Positions 47,955-58,600 of a stretch of 64,000 nucleotides of DNA are shown here, one piece after another. Numbering within the stretch: position 1 is the first letter of the stretch; the number at the start of each line of letters is the position of its first letter. The translations under genes were made by a program, and so were the position numbers. The notes under the pieces were generated by a model, which searched no databases, was not told the DNA's origin, and was given only the letters and a program-made list of their open reading frames with translations. The DNA is from Pinus tabuliformis (Eukaryota > Streptophyta > Pinopsida > Pinales > Pinaceae), in NCBI GenBank assembly GCA_031772625.1, contig CM062820.1, positions 1,078,555,369-1,078,619,368 of the forward strand. The letters run 5' to 3'.

Positions 47955-48960
47955 ACAGAAGAAAGTGGATGTATTATTTCTTACAAGAGGGGTTGTTATT
48001 TAAAAGAAATCAGCTGTGCATACCAAATTGTTCTATGAGAGAAAATTTGATCAAGGAGAAACATAGTGGTGGACTTGGAGAACATTTTGGTGCCAATAAA
48101 ACTTATGAGTAGTTGAATCAGTTTTATTTTTGGCCAAAGATGAGAGCTGAAGTGGAAAAGTATGTGAAGAGTTGTAAAGTTTGTCAGTATGCAAAAGGAA
48201 GGAGCCAAAACACAGGTTTGTATGTTCCATAACCTATTCCAGATAGGCCTTGAGATATGGTAAGTATGGACTTTGTTTTGGGTTTACCAAAAACTCAAAG
48301 GGGACATGATTCAATTTATGTAGTAGTTGACAGATTTTCAAAAATGACACATTTTATTCCATGTTATAAAACCAGTGATGCTACTCATGTTGCTAACTTG
48401 TTTTTTAAAGAAATTGTAAGGTTGCATGGGTTACCAAAGAGCATTGTTTTAGACAGAGACTCCAGGTTTGTTGGACATTTTTGGAGAACCTTGTGGAAGA
48501 AGCTTGGAACTAAATTGAGTTTAAGTTCTGCATATCATCCTCAGATTGATGGACAGACTGAAGTTTTAAACAGAAGTTTGGGTAATATTTTAAGAATTCT
48601 TGCAGGTGAACATCCAAAGCAGTGGGATCAAGTATTAGCACAGGATGAGTATGCTTATAATGATTCTCCTAATAGGAGTACAGGGTAGAGTCCATTCCAT
48701 ATAGTTTATGGAATGCACCCAAGAGGAGTATTTGAATTGAGAGATTTAGGTAAAGCTAAAATGAGGAGTGCTCTAGGAGAAGATTTTGCTTCAGAGATTC
48801 AAGAAGTTCATGAACATGTAAAACAATAGCTACAGGATAGCAACATAAAGTACAAGAAAAAAGCAGACTTGAAGAAGAGGGAAGTAAATTTTGAGGTTGG
48901 AGATTTGGTTTTGGCAGGAAGGAGAAATTTCCAAAAAGGGAGTATAACAGATTAAAATTC
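47939..48960 (+). pseudogene. Gypsy integrase
   Basis: Continues the gypsy pol after the copia insertion. The zinc-binding region is at 47,990-48,210 (EKHSGGLGEHFG ... SCKVCQYAKG) with a stop after NKTYE. The core is open for 143 codons at 48,257-48,688: [66 protein letters not shown] and E positions are present. Further stops (STG-SPF, HVKQ-LQD) and a frame shift near 48,950 follow. The domain would join element DNA to the host chromosome. Confidence 0.88.
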
Positions 48961-49359
48961 AAGAACATTAGACCATGCAGAGTATTAAGGAAATTTTTAG
49001 CAAATGCATATGAAATTGAGTTACCCCCTGATATTGGAATATCTCCAATTTTCAATGTTGTTGATTTATATAGGTATGAAGGTGGAAATGTGGATGACAT
49101 AGTAGCGGATCAAGAAGAACAAGATATTGATTGGATAGAACAGTTACCTATAGCAAATGAATTGCAGCCAGAGAGGATTTTGGACAAGAAATTGTTGAAG
49201 AAGACAAGAGGATAGGAGTATTTTCAGTATTTGGTCAAATGGAAGGATCAACCAATTGCTAAAGCTACTTGAATGACAGAAGCCATGCTACAAAAGTTTG
49301 GTAGTTCTATAGAAGAACTCATGGATGGGAGCCCATGAAGAATTCTCTCCTCAGGAGTC
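48961..49359 (+). pseudogene. Gypsy chromodomain and 3' end of pol
   Basis: Reads LPPDIGISPIFNVVDLYRYE, then QPERILDKKLLKKTRG, stop, EYFQYLVKWKDQPIAKAT, stop, MTEAMLQKFGSSIEELMDG. This is the chromodomain that defines chromoviruses and is thought to guide integration to particular chromatin. The stop inside KAT-MTEA is TGA where the family has Trp (TGG), and the other fits CAG to TAG. The 3' LTR begins at 49,360. Confidence 0.8.
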
Positions 49360-50648
49360 TGATGCAGGAGCATGAGGCTTGAATACAAAAGGCTTCTAAT
49401 TTATTCCAAAAATACAAAAAAATTATACAAGCAAAGGAGTGGGATCCTTTAACTGACAATTTACATGTTTTCTAAATAGGATTCGAGCTAGAATTTAGGG
49501 ATTGAGTGATTTTGTAATTAATTCAAGTAGTTCAGACTTAGTTGAGATTCTCGAGGAGAATATCAAGTAGTTTAGGTAATCATCTAGGATTAGATAGATT
49601 TGATCCATAGATTGAGGATCAGATTGTTGGATGTAAAGTATTTATGTAAGTTTCGAACTATTGTAAGAGGATTTTGACCCTTAGGATTTGGATGGAATAA
49701 GAAATGAGGATTTGATTTCAGAGTTTGAAATTCTCTGTATCTCTATTTATTCATGTATAATTGGTCAATCCCGGAGGTTGAATTCCTTTAAAATATCTTT
49801 GTGCATGGTTAAATTCCAATTTGGTCTGTAAATGTGAATTTTGTGTGATCTGGTGTGGTTGTGTTTAATTTCTCTTTCGCTATGTATTAAGTTAATCGAA
49901 TGTGTTTTGAATCACAGAGCTTTAATTAGCGAAGCTTTAAAGTACATAGAATAGAACTAAATCTGGCGGGAGTGCTAAAATCATAGCGGAGGCGAGGAAA
50001 GTCTGACAAAATCAACCCAAAAGCCGAAGAGGAGTCGATCGATAGACCGATAGATCTAACAGTCATTGCATGGTGGATAGGCGTGGAAGTTAATCACCGA
50101 GGAGGTGGTTTCTTGAGGGAAAAGCTATTTATCGGGTAAGCATAAAGTGGTAAGTGATAATATCTCAAGTCTGAGCGATTACCCTTGGCGCTCGACACGT
50201 AGCACTCGGTTGGAGTGAGAAAACTACTTTATTGGGCGGGTAACGGTCATGCAAGTGGTCCACCTGATATCGTTGTCAGCCGTCAGATCAAATGGCGCAT
50301 TGATCAACGGAGGAGGATTGCTGATTTGTTTTGTTTATTGGGTGAATCAACAACCATCAGATAAAAAGGTAAGATCAATGATGGAGAGTTAACATGATAA
50401 TGGTTGGGGGAAAGGTGGACGCGATAAGGAAATAACTCAAAGTTTAAGTTCCTTTTGATTCCATGACAATTGAAGGTTTTTTCACATTCTGGTAAAATTA
50501 AGTAGTTCTGCTAAATTAGCAGAATAACCAAGTTTGGAGATTGATGACTGAAACTCCTAAAGAAATTGAGGAGGAACTTCCACCTGAACTTGAAGCAATC
50601 ATTTCTGGATTTGAACGATTATCCGTCACACCTGCACCCAGGCCACCA
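49360..50648 (+). repeat. 3' LTR of the plus-strand gypsy (1,289 bp)
   Basis: Starts TGATGCAGGAGCATGAGG and ends CAGGCCACCA, followed by CATCT, the right copy of the target duplication. Most differences from the 5' LTR are C/T or G/A changes. Confidence 0.9.
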
Positions 50649-50904
50649 CATCTCCCTCTTTAATCCTGATTTGATGGTACCCACTATTTAGATCAATCTT
50701 AGAGAAACAAATCACACCACTCAAACATTCCAATAAATCATCTATGCAAGGTAAAGGAAATATGTACTTGATTATGATCTTGTTCAATGCTCTAGAGTCT
50801 GTACACATACACCAACCTCCATCTTTCTTAGGAATCAACATTGTGGACATTGCACTTGGACTAAGGCTCTCTCTAATCAGTCCTTTATCTAACAGTTCCA
50901 ACAC
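50649..50904 (-). pseudogene. Start of reverse transcriptase of the outer gypsy
   Basis: Minus strand: [40 protein letters not shown], then [19 protein letters not shown], which stops at the insertion point. The missing continuation (KTNFKTNDRFYEWL) is at 28,115 and below. The last few codons of the apparent ORF come from the inserted LTR. Confidence 0.88.
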
Positions 50905-51680
50905 TTACTTTTTTATTTCTTCATTCTCTTGAGGGGTCATTTTGTATGTAACCTTATTTGGTAGACTTTCTCCTAGTATTAGGTCAATATGGTGACTTAT
51001 ACTCACATGTGTCAACTCATTAGGAAATTCATCCACTACAATATCATTGTACTTATTCGACATATCACGAATTTCAAAAGGAAAATCATTTATAATAGTG
51101 GAAGTAAGAATTACCTTAGGTTTACACACCAAGGAAAAACTCACCTTATTGTCTTCCATCTGTTGCAAACATTCTTTCTTGCTCAACAACAATGCCTTCG
51201 AATCATTATTCTTTGATGTCTCCTCTTCTTGCAATAGAAACAAGGTATGGTTGATGCCATCCTTATAGAATTTGTAGATGCTATTCTTCCCATCATGCAC
51301 AACACCTCTGTCAAACTGCCACAATCTACCTAATAGAATATGGAACACATCCATGGGTATGGTATCACACAATATTTTATCCGTGTACCTACCTATATAC
51401 AACTCCAATTCACTTTTTTCATTCACTAACAATTGATGACCCTTTTGAAGCCATGACACCTTATAAGGTGTCGGATGATTTTTCTTCTTCAATTTCAACT
51501 TCTCCACCACTTCTGTAGACACCAAGTTGTTTGTGTTGCTACTATCAATCACCACCTTGCAACATTTCCCTTGGACTTTGCAAATGGCCTTGAATGACAC
51601 CTTCCTCTGAGTTGGTTCAATAACTTCCTTCTCTAGTTTCAACAAAACTCTTTTAAGCAATATATACTCTCTTGTCTTTG
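50905..51680 (-). pseudogene. Aspartic protease region of the outer gypsy
   Basis: A 251-codon open frame on the minus strand: KVQGKCCKVVIDSSNTNNLV holds the protease active site, but the Gly of D-S-G is Ser, so activity is doubtful. HILLGRLWQFDRG follows. The remainder is the linker into RT (LVCKPKVILTS, SHHIDLILGESLPNK). It is strongly similar to the plus-strand relative at 40,335-41,029. Confidence 0.85.
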
Positions 51681-52740
51681 GTACATTCTCTTCCTACTGT
51701 AACTTTGGTTCCACTTCTTCTGTTGGGGAAACAAAAACACTTCTCTAACCCACATCTCTATTTTATGGACATCCACATGCCATGTGTCCAAGCTTTCCAC
51801 ACTTGTAGCAACAAATCTCTCTTCCTCTACCTCTTTCTCATCTTATGGAAAAGGATCCTCAACCTCTAAAGTCTCCCTATTACTGTTGTTGTGAACTTGA
51901 GCTAACAAGTCCTTGTTTTTGTAATTTAGATCTCCCTTTACTTGATTATTGTCCTCATCCTCTAACGATATCTTTTCCTCTGCCAGACTACTTCCTTGCA
52001 AGCTTCTCCTAAACCTTCAATGCTAATTGGTATGCCTCCTCTATTGTTTTGGGTGATAGCACATTGATTTCATCTAGAATGTCTAATTTGAGAGAATTAA
52101 TATATCTGGTTGTCTTCTTTGTAGACTCCTCTACATATCCAACCCTGATATTCACCTTATAGAACTCTTCCGCATACTCCCTCATAGTCATCAATCTTTG
52201 TCTAAATAAAATGAGCTGATAATCCTTTGGCAAGAACTTACCTCTAAGCTTCACTATCATCCTGTCCTAGCTCTTAACCTTATGCTTATTCTTCCTTCTC
52301 CTTTCAACCTATACACCATCCCACCATAAGGTTTCATGTCCCTTCAATCTAGTGACAACAAACTTGGCTTTCTTCTCCTCATCCATCTCTTCATATTCAA
52401 TTAATTGATCCATTTCCGTAATCCAATCTATAAGCTCCTCTAGATTCATATTTCCATTGTAAGAAGATATATTTGGTTTTACCTTTGTGATAGATCCTAA
52501 AATTGTCTTCAATATTCTAGCTTCTATAAGATTTCAACTACTTCTTCCTCTGGAGATTCTTCTTATTCTTCGCTTACATCTCCAACTTCATGTTCTCTCT
52601 ATTTACTAATTTCCATGGCTATCATTATTTCCTCCAACTGTTGCATAACTCTCATCACTTCAACCTTGGCTACAAGCCTTTGTCACTCTTTGACCTCCTA
52701 TGGCACCTCGTCCAACTCTGTAAGCCATGGTCAACTAATT
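51681..52740 (-). pseudogene. Gag of the outer gypsy
   Basis: Minus strand starts MAYRVGRGAIGGQR at about 52,730. It runs through SYNGNMNLEELIDWITEMDQ and KAKFVVTRLKGHETLWWDGV (52,309-52,512), MIVKLRGKFLPKDYQLILF and LSPKTIEEAYQLALKV (52,009-52,260), to an intact zinc knuckle near 51,755-51,830, CYKCGKLGHMACGC. Several stops and a frame shift break it up. It is collinear with the plus-strand gag. Confidence 0.85.
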
Positions 52741-52764
52741 GTTCCTGAAGTAGATGTAAGATTT

Positions 52765-52776
52765 ACTTTGATACCA
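52765..52776 (-). promoter_or_regulatory. Primer-binding site of the outer gypsy
   Basis: Minus strand TGGTATCAAAGT, a slightly altered initiator tRNA-Met site (usual TGGTATCAGAGC), 2 nt from the LTR end. Confidence 0.75.
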
Positions 52777-52778
52777 AT

Positions 52779-54048
52779 TGGTACAAACCTTACTTTCTAA
52801 AATTTTATATGGTGGGCTAGACTCTAAAATGTCCCTTTAATTTCTAGAGCCGAACTAGAACCACTATAGCTGAAATCCTTTGGTAATAATCACTTAAGCT
52901 AATATACATATATAAAATCAAAAAGAGGAGGGACTTACCATTTTATAGAATTGTAGGCTCAAACCTTTTTATTTTAATAGTCGCAAGTGGCCACACTTTA
53001 TAAGCTCTCAACGCTTTAAACTTCCCCACAATATGACCAACTCTCATGGCCAAGGCCCTGCTCCTTTGGTTTGTCGTCTTGTATGAGTCAGACCAAGTTT
53101 ACGTCACCCCAACCCATTCACAAATTGCACACAATAAATGTGACAAGGGATAAACTTTAATATTTTCCTATCAAGTGTCGACCCAAACTTTCGTTAGTTG
53201 TCATTTCTGAGCTCGTTCCCAAAGCGCACTGCACTAACCTCTAGGTGGAGTCAGCAATACTAGTGGTCCCACTCACGCTCCACATTATCCCAACCTCCTT
53301 ATTATTGTCTACCCCTTAAATATCAACCCAATGCCCAGTCAACGCAGTTGTTCCCCTATGCGCTCCCCTCTTGACCTTTTGGGATAGAACCTCTAGGACA
53401 CGTCAGCCTGATGCTATCAAGTGATGATTTTTTATTAATAGGAAATCGACTCTGTCTCCCTGCCTCTGTTAACCGATGGACCCCCATCAAGACTTAAAAA
53501 AAAATAAGTGTTGATTGTCTTGCCTGTGCACTATGTTCCAACTTATAATGCTTTTTCTTCTCCTTTGTCACTCCTACAACCTCCCGCTCACACAATATAA
53601 AAGTAATGCTTAGTTTCTCTGTCAACAAAATTCCCTACAATGTTATATGTGTATATATGTGTGGCCATAAGGTAATACAATGACTGCAGAAGAACTGGGT
53701 AAGAATTAAAACGATAGGTTGCAGAAGGACCAATTATAATATTTGATTGGAAAAATCACTCCCGCACATGCTCTCTACTGCTCATTATAAAATTAATCAA
53801 TAGATAAATACATTTCTTTAGGGCACTTTAGATCCATGGAAATAGGATCAAATGGACCAATTTTGGCATTATTAAACTAATTACAACAATTAGCTAATTT
53901 TAATGAATTACATGGCATTTCAAACCAAACTATATCGTAACAAATTCCTTTGGTAAATGATTTTGACCTCTCGGTCAATTAGGTTTTTACAGATTCCCTG
54001 CATGAGAGAATATTGATCAATTAGATTTTTACGGGTGCCTATGCATCA
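52779..54048 (-). repeat. 5' LTR of the outer gypsy (about 1,270 bp)
   Basis: The minus strand begins TGATGCATAGGC at 54,048 and ends just before the primer-binding site. It is collinear with 20,452-20,540 plus 24,562-25,768. Near 53,965-54,048 the terminal sequence is locally duplicated (GGTCAATTAGGTTTTTAC and GATCAATTAGATTTTTAC), which may explain why the flanking target duplication is not visible. Confidence 0.82.
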
Positions 54049-55686
54049 GAGATATCATGAAATACTTTAAACAATATGTGCCAAGATTGTACACAAAAAT
54101 TGAAATATAAAGGGCCAAAATCCAGAATGAATGACATGAAGCTTTATGGCGCTAAAACCTCTATGATATGTAAATGAAATATCCACTTTGAAAATATATT
54201 TCAATTAGTTCATAATAATACACACCCTATTCTCCACGTATAATGAGATTACTACACCAATTTATATAGTAAAAGATGTAGTTTATAGTTTTCTAAAAGA
54301 CCCACAAAATAATAATAAAGTATTAATTAAATATTAACCCTTGAATTATTTTAATCTTTGATGTTTTTAACTAGATTCAATTTTCTTGAATTTTTCAATA
54401 TATATTAAACGGTGCAAACATTTGTATGATCACAATTTGATAGTTTTCTAAGACATATATCCTATAAAAACACTAGAAAATCTTTCACTTCACTAAAAAA
54501 ATGAAATTTTATTAGTATGAAAATAATTTAATGATTTACTACATAGAACATGAAAACTTAGAAAATAATATTTATCTTTTTAATTAAAATTAAATTGAAT
54601 TGTATAACTCAAAGTAGAAATCATTTAGAAGACCAAATATGAAGATGGAAGTGCATAGAACTTGAATAGTGCATGTGCCACAGGAGATTTAGGAAGTTGA
54701 GAATGAGAATAATGTGAAGTTTTCAATCACCTATACCATATAAGAAGAGCATCACTAAAAAAACTCAATCAAATCATGTGAATTAATAAGTATACAAAAG
54801 TCTCTTAACTTTGACTTTTAAATCGTCACACTTTTATTAAAACATTGTTTTAGAAGTTTTGAATAATAGTTAGATAATCTTGAGTATTGTCTAAAACTTT
54901 AACATTGAAAATGATCGTAAAATGACTTTAAAAAAATGTTTTTAAATTATAAAAATATTTAACTTAAATATATAAAAAAAATATTTTCTTTATAAAATAT
55001 CTATTTTTTTTGTAAGTTTGGTAGGACTACATCTTCATCGTGTCCAATATGGTGGGGAATTGAATGGGTGACTTCACATAAAAGAGTGCCTTAATAGAAC
55101 ACTCAATCATAGTCTATCCAAAATCCAATGGATCCTTATACAATATCTTTATAACCATAAAAAAACTCAATTGTAATAATAAATATAAAATTTATTATCT
55201 TTTTTATACTAAATATATATATTACGTGATTTTTTATAAAATATATTTATGAAAATACAAAAATTCAATTTAAATGACAAATATAAAATTTATTATTATT
55301 TTTATATTAAATATATATTGCATAATTTTAATTTTAATAAAATAGTGAATAAATTTTTATTTTTTTATAAATAATTAATTTAATATTAACCATGAAAAAT
55401 ATCTTTCACAACAATTAAATACAATCCATAAAATATAAGTGTAATTCTCATATTTATAATTTTATATAATACATATGAATTACAATTACAATGGCAAATA
55501 ATACAAAATACAAAGAATGTGTAAAAGGACAAAACCCTTTCTAAAAATGTTACATGAAACTTCGAGTCAATAAATCTGTGTAATAAGTCCATAAATCCAT
55601 AAATGCTCGTATTTTAATGACGATGATTAAAGAAATTTAATAAAAATAGCATGGAAAAATTATCAACAAAATTTAAATGATAAAAA
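54049..55686. other. AT-rich spacer downstream of the NLR gene
   Basis: Very AT-rich sequence with many TATATA and AAATT runs. No open frame, repeat pair or RNA gene recognised. The 3' UTR of the NLR gene must lie at its right edge, but I see no convincing AATAAA on the minus strand close to the stop. Confidence 0.5.
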
Positions 55687-58600
55687 TTACATTGGTTTTC
55701 TATATAAACTTTGAAGGCGTGTTTCCGTAGCCAAATCTTCCCAAATTATTTGCTGCCACCATTCTTGCTGGCCAAATATTGTAGTCAATTTGGGTAACTT
55801 GTCCATCCCCACGGGAAGTCTCTTCAACTTTGGACATTTTTCCATGACACCCAAAATACGCAATCTGGGTAATGTATTTTCATTCCATACATCATTATCT
55901 GATGCTCTCCCAATGCTCTCTAAATTCTCTAATTTCCAGAGAATTAATTTCTCTAACATTAAAAATCCGCCAGATTTCCCTATTTCCAACTCTTCCAAAC
56001 CATCGCACTCTGTCAAGAATAAAGCCTTCAGATTTGGAACACGTTCCAAAGGAGACAGCTTCCGTAGCTGGTGACACTCAAAGAAGAATATGGCTTCCAG
56101 ATGTTGGAACTTGCAAAGGTATTCCGGCAGACTTGACCCGCGGTAGAGGCCCATTACAAAACGCTGAAGCCTCCTCATGTTCTCCATGTCATGAGGAAGA
56201 TCGACCATTGCATCATCATCATTAAGAAGAAAGTCCAAGTGTAAGTGCCTCATGTCCAACCATGTTCCCATTCCTGATGATGATGATCTTACCTTTACGC
56301 CTATTCTCAGCCTCGTCAGATTTCTCCGAATGCTTCTTCTGCCTTTTGATTCTGATTCTGCTTCCACACTTAAAGAGACTCCCGTTGCGTCGAGTGCGCT
56401 TAATGAAGTAAGCTGCGAGATTTCATGTGGAATCACCTCTATCCTGTTGCAGCCGTCTAAACAAAGATACTTGAGGTTTTTAAGGTCGCCAATATTGAAC
56501 GGCAATGATTGTAGTCTGCTACACCCTTGAAGATCCAAAAATTGAAGGGAAGAAAGATGACATATCTCTTCCGGCAAATCCTGGATACTCTGGAGTCCTC
56601 GTAAACTGAGAAACTCAAGCTGTTTTAGTTGCCCCACTGACGATGGGATTGAATTTATTCTGCTGCTGTCTTGCAGATGGAGAACCTTGAGAGACGTGAG
56701 ACTCGCTAGAAATCCTGGTGGAAGCTCTTCAATTGAATTATCAATAGATAACATGAGACTCACTAGTTTTTGACATGGGAACTCGGCAGGGAGATTTTTA
56801 ATATGATTTTTCCAAACTGATATCCTTTTGCAGTTCTCATTGTGAATGGTGGGAAAGTTTTTCAACCCTTGACCTGCCTTCAATAAGCAATTCTCCTCCT
56901 GCTCGCCAATATATTTTGCCATCTTACGAAGATCACGGTGAACTCTTATACATTGTTGCCCTGGAGCCAACCAACCCCTGATGCTCGCCTCCTCATGGGA
57001 AGAATTTTGGATGAAGCAACGATCGAGAAGGAGGTTTACGCAGGTGTGGCCAATGGCCATGTCCATTAAATGGTTCTGCTGTTTGCTCCTGACGAACCCC
57101 TCTGCAATCCACATTTGCATTAATTCCTGCACATTAATATCTTCATTTTTGGGATACATAGCACAATATAGGAAGCAATTCATGACGTCTGAATTGGGCA
57201 ATGCATCGTAACACCATCTTAATGCTTTATAGAGTTCCGGATGCACAGTATCTGGACAAGAAAAAACTGCATTCTTGATGGAAGATAAAGAAGTCTCCCA
57301 TTCATCTACTCTGGTTTTTCCCCTCATTGCTGCGGCCACTAAGATTGTGGCCAAAGGGAGACCCTTACACTCGTCTGCAATATTAGTAGCACACTCCACT
57401 ATATCCGTAGGAACAGGGTTGTCTTTGAAAGCAATTTTTCTGAACAACATCCACGCTTCGTCTTTAGACAACGTGGACTCTTCTGCTTCATCTGCTTCAT
57501 CTGTAGCTTCTGCTTCTGCTTCATCTGTACCTTCTGCTTCTGCTTCATCATCTTCAGATGTGGACTCTTCTGCTTTATCTGTAGAGATTTCTGCTTCATT
57601 TGTAGTGGGAGGTTGCACTGACTCTTGTACTTCATCTGTAGACTCTTCTGCTTCATCTGTAGACTCTTCTGTGCTCTTCAATTCCAATAGGATTGGACCT
57701 TGGTTGATAATCAGGTAAGAAGGAGAAGTAACAAACATTGAAAAGTCTTCCTGAAGGCCTTGAAGGAGGAAATTAAAAAGTACCTTCCATTTGTTGACTT
57801 CTTGAGGGCATTTCCCGCCGTTGCCAATGAGACAGTCCAGACGCCGCCGTTGTCGTTGTGATGGAGGGTAGAGTTGGAGTATGCTCTTCGCCTTTGCAAG
57901 GCAATTATGCAGCAGTTGCAGCCGAATCTTGAGGGCTTCCGGGGCCGCTTTGTGTTGATCTTGGAAGACGGCGCTTATATCGAGCAGAAGATTGTCCAGA
58001 GGCCTCAACTCAGTTTGCAGAATGTGAAGGTTTTCCTCCTCCTCGATAACATCCTTCATTAGTGGGATGATTGGAGCGATGACTGGAGCGATGACAGCTT
58101 CGCGACCTCTAACAAATACTGAAATGTCACTTTCAAGGCCTTGAAAAAGGTAATTAAAATGTACCCTCCAATTTTTTATTTGCTTCGACGGTCTCCCCGG
58201 GTTGGCGTTGGATCGATGGAGTATGTTTTTGGCCTTTGTAAGACAACTATGCACCAGTTGCAGCCACACCTTCAGCACCTCAGGGGCCTGTTGGTCTTGG
58301 AGGACGGTGCTAATATGATGTAGAAGATAATCCATAGGAATCAAATTAGTTTGCAGAATCTCACGGTTTTCCTCCTCCTCGATAACATCCTTCATTAATG
58401 GGATGATTGGAGCGATGACCGGAGCGATGACAGCTTCGCGACCTCTCACAAATACTGAATACTCACATTCAAGGCCTTGAAAAAGGTAATTGAAGTGCAC
58501 TCTCCAATTTTTGATTTGTTTTGACGGTCTCCCCGGCTTGCCGCTGAGACAATCGAGAAACCTTTGCCGTGAATTGGAGCGATGGAGCATGTTTTTGGCC

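Larger units (their letters stand above)
28116..50648 (+). mobile_element. Plus-strand Ty3/gypsy chromovirus inserted in the outer gypsy RT
   Basis: Complete outline: 5' LTR 28,116-29,416, primer-binding site, gag (split by a CACTA element), protease, RT, RNase H, a copia insertion, integrase, chromodomain, and 3' LTR 49,360-50,648. The LTRs align throughout and differ by roughly one base in ten to fifteen by eye. The flanks are CATAT (28,111-28,115) and CATCT (50,649-50,653), a 5-bp target duplication with one change. The coding sequence has many stops, mostly at positions where CAA, CAG or TGG is expected. It belongs to the same broad lineage as the element it interrupts: the protease segments are alike, and LTR starts and pre-LTR sequence are similar. 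Confidence 0.9.
20452..54048 (-). mobile_element. Outer Ty3/gypsy chromovirus, minus strand, split by nested insertions
   Basis: Reconstructed order on the minus strand: 5' LTR (52,779-54,048), primer-binding site, gag, protease and the start of RT (down to 50,649). Then comes an inserted plus-strand element (28,116-50,648), followed by the rest of RT, RNase H, integrase and a chromodomain remnant (28,115-25,769) and the 3' LTR (25,768-20,452, itself split by a 4.0-kb insertion). The two LTRs align over most of their length and both start TGATG on the minus strand. The 5-bp flanks at the two outer ends do not match (AAGAA against GAGAT), so either the target duplication has decayed or one end is rearranged; the 5' LTR end shows a small local duplication. 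All coding parts carry stops. Confidence 0.8.

Noticed and set aside
20447-54053. 5-bp target duplication around the outer minus-strand gypsy
   Set aside because: AAGAA on the left and GAGAT on the right do not match; the boundary assignment rests on LTR alignment and primer site only.
57275-57718. 147-codon plus-strand Ser/Ala-rich ORF
   Set aside because: Antisense shadow of the NLR acidic linker repeats.
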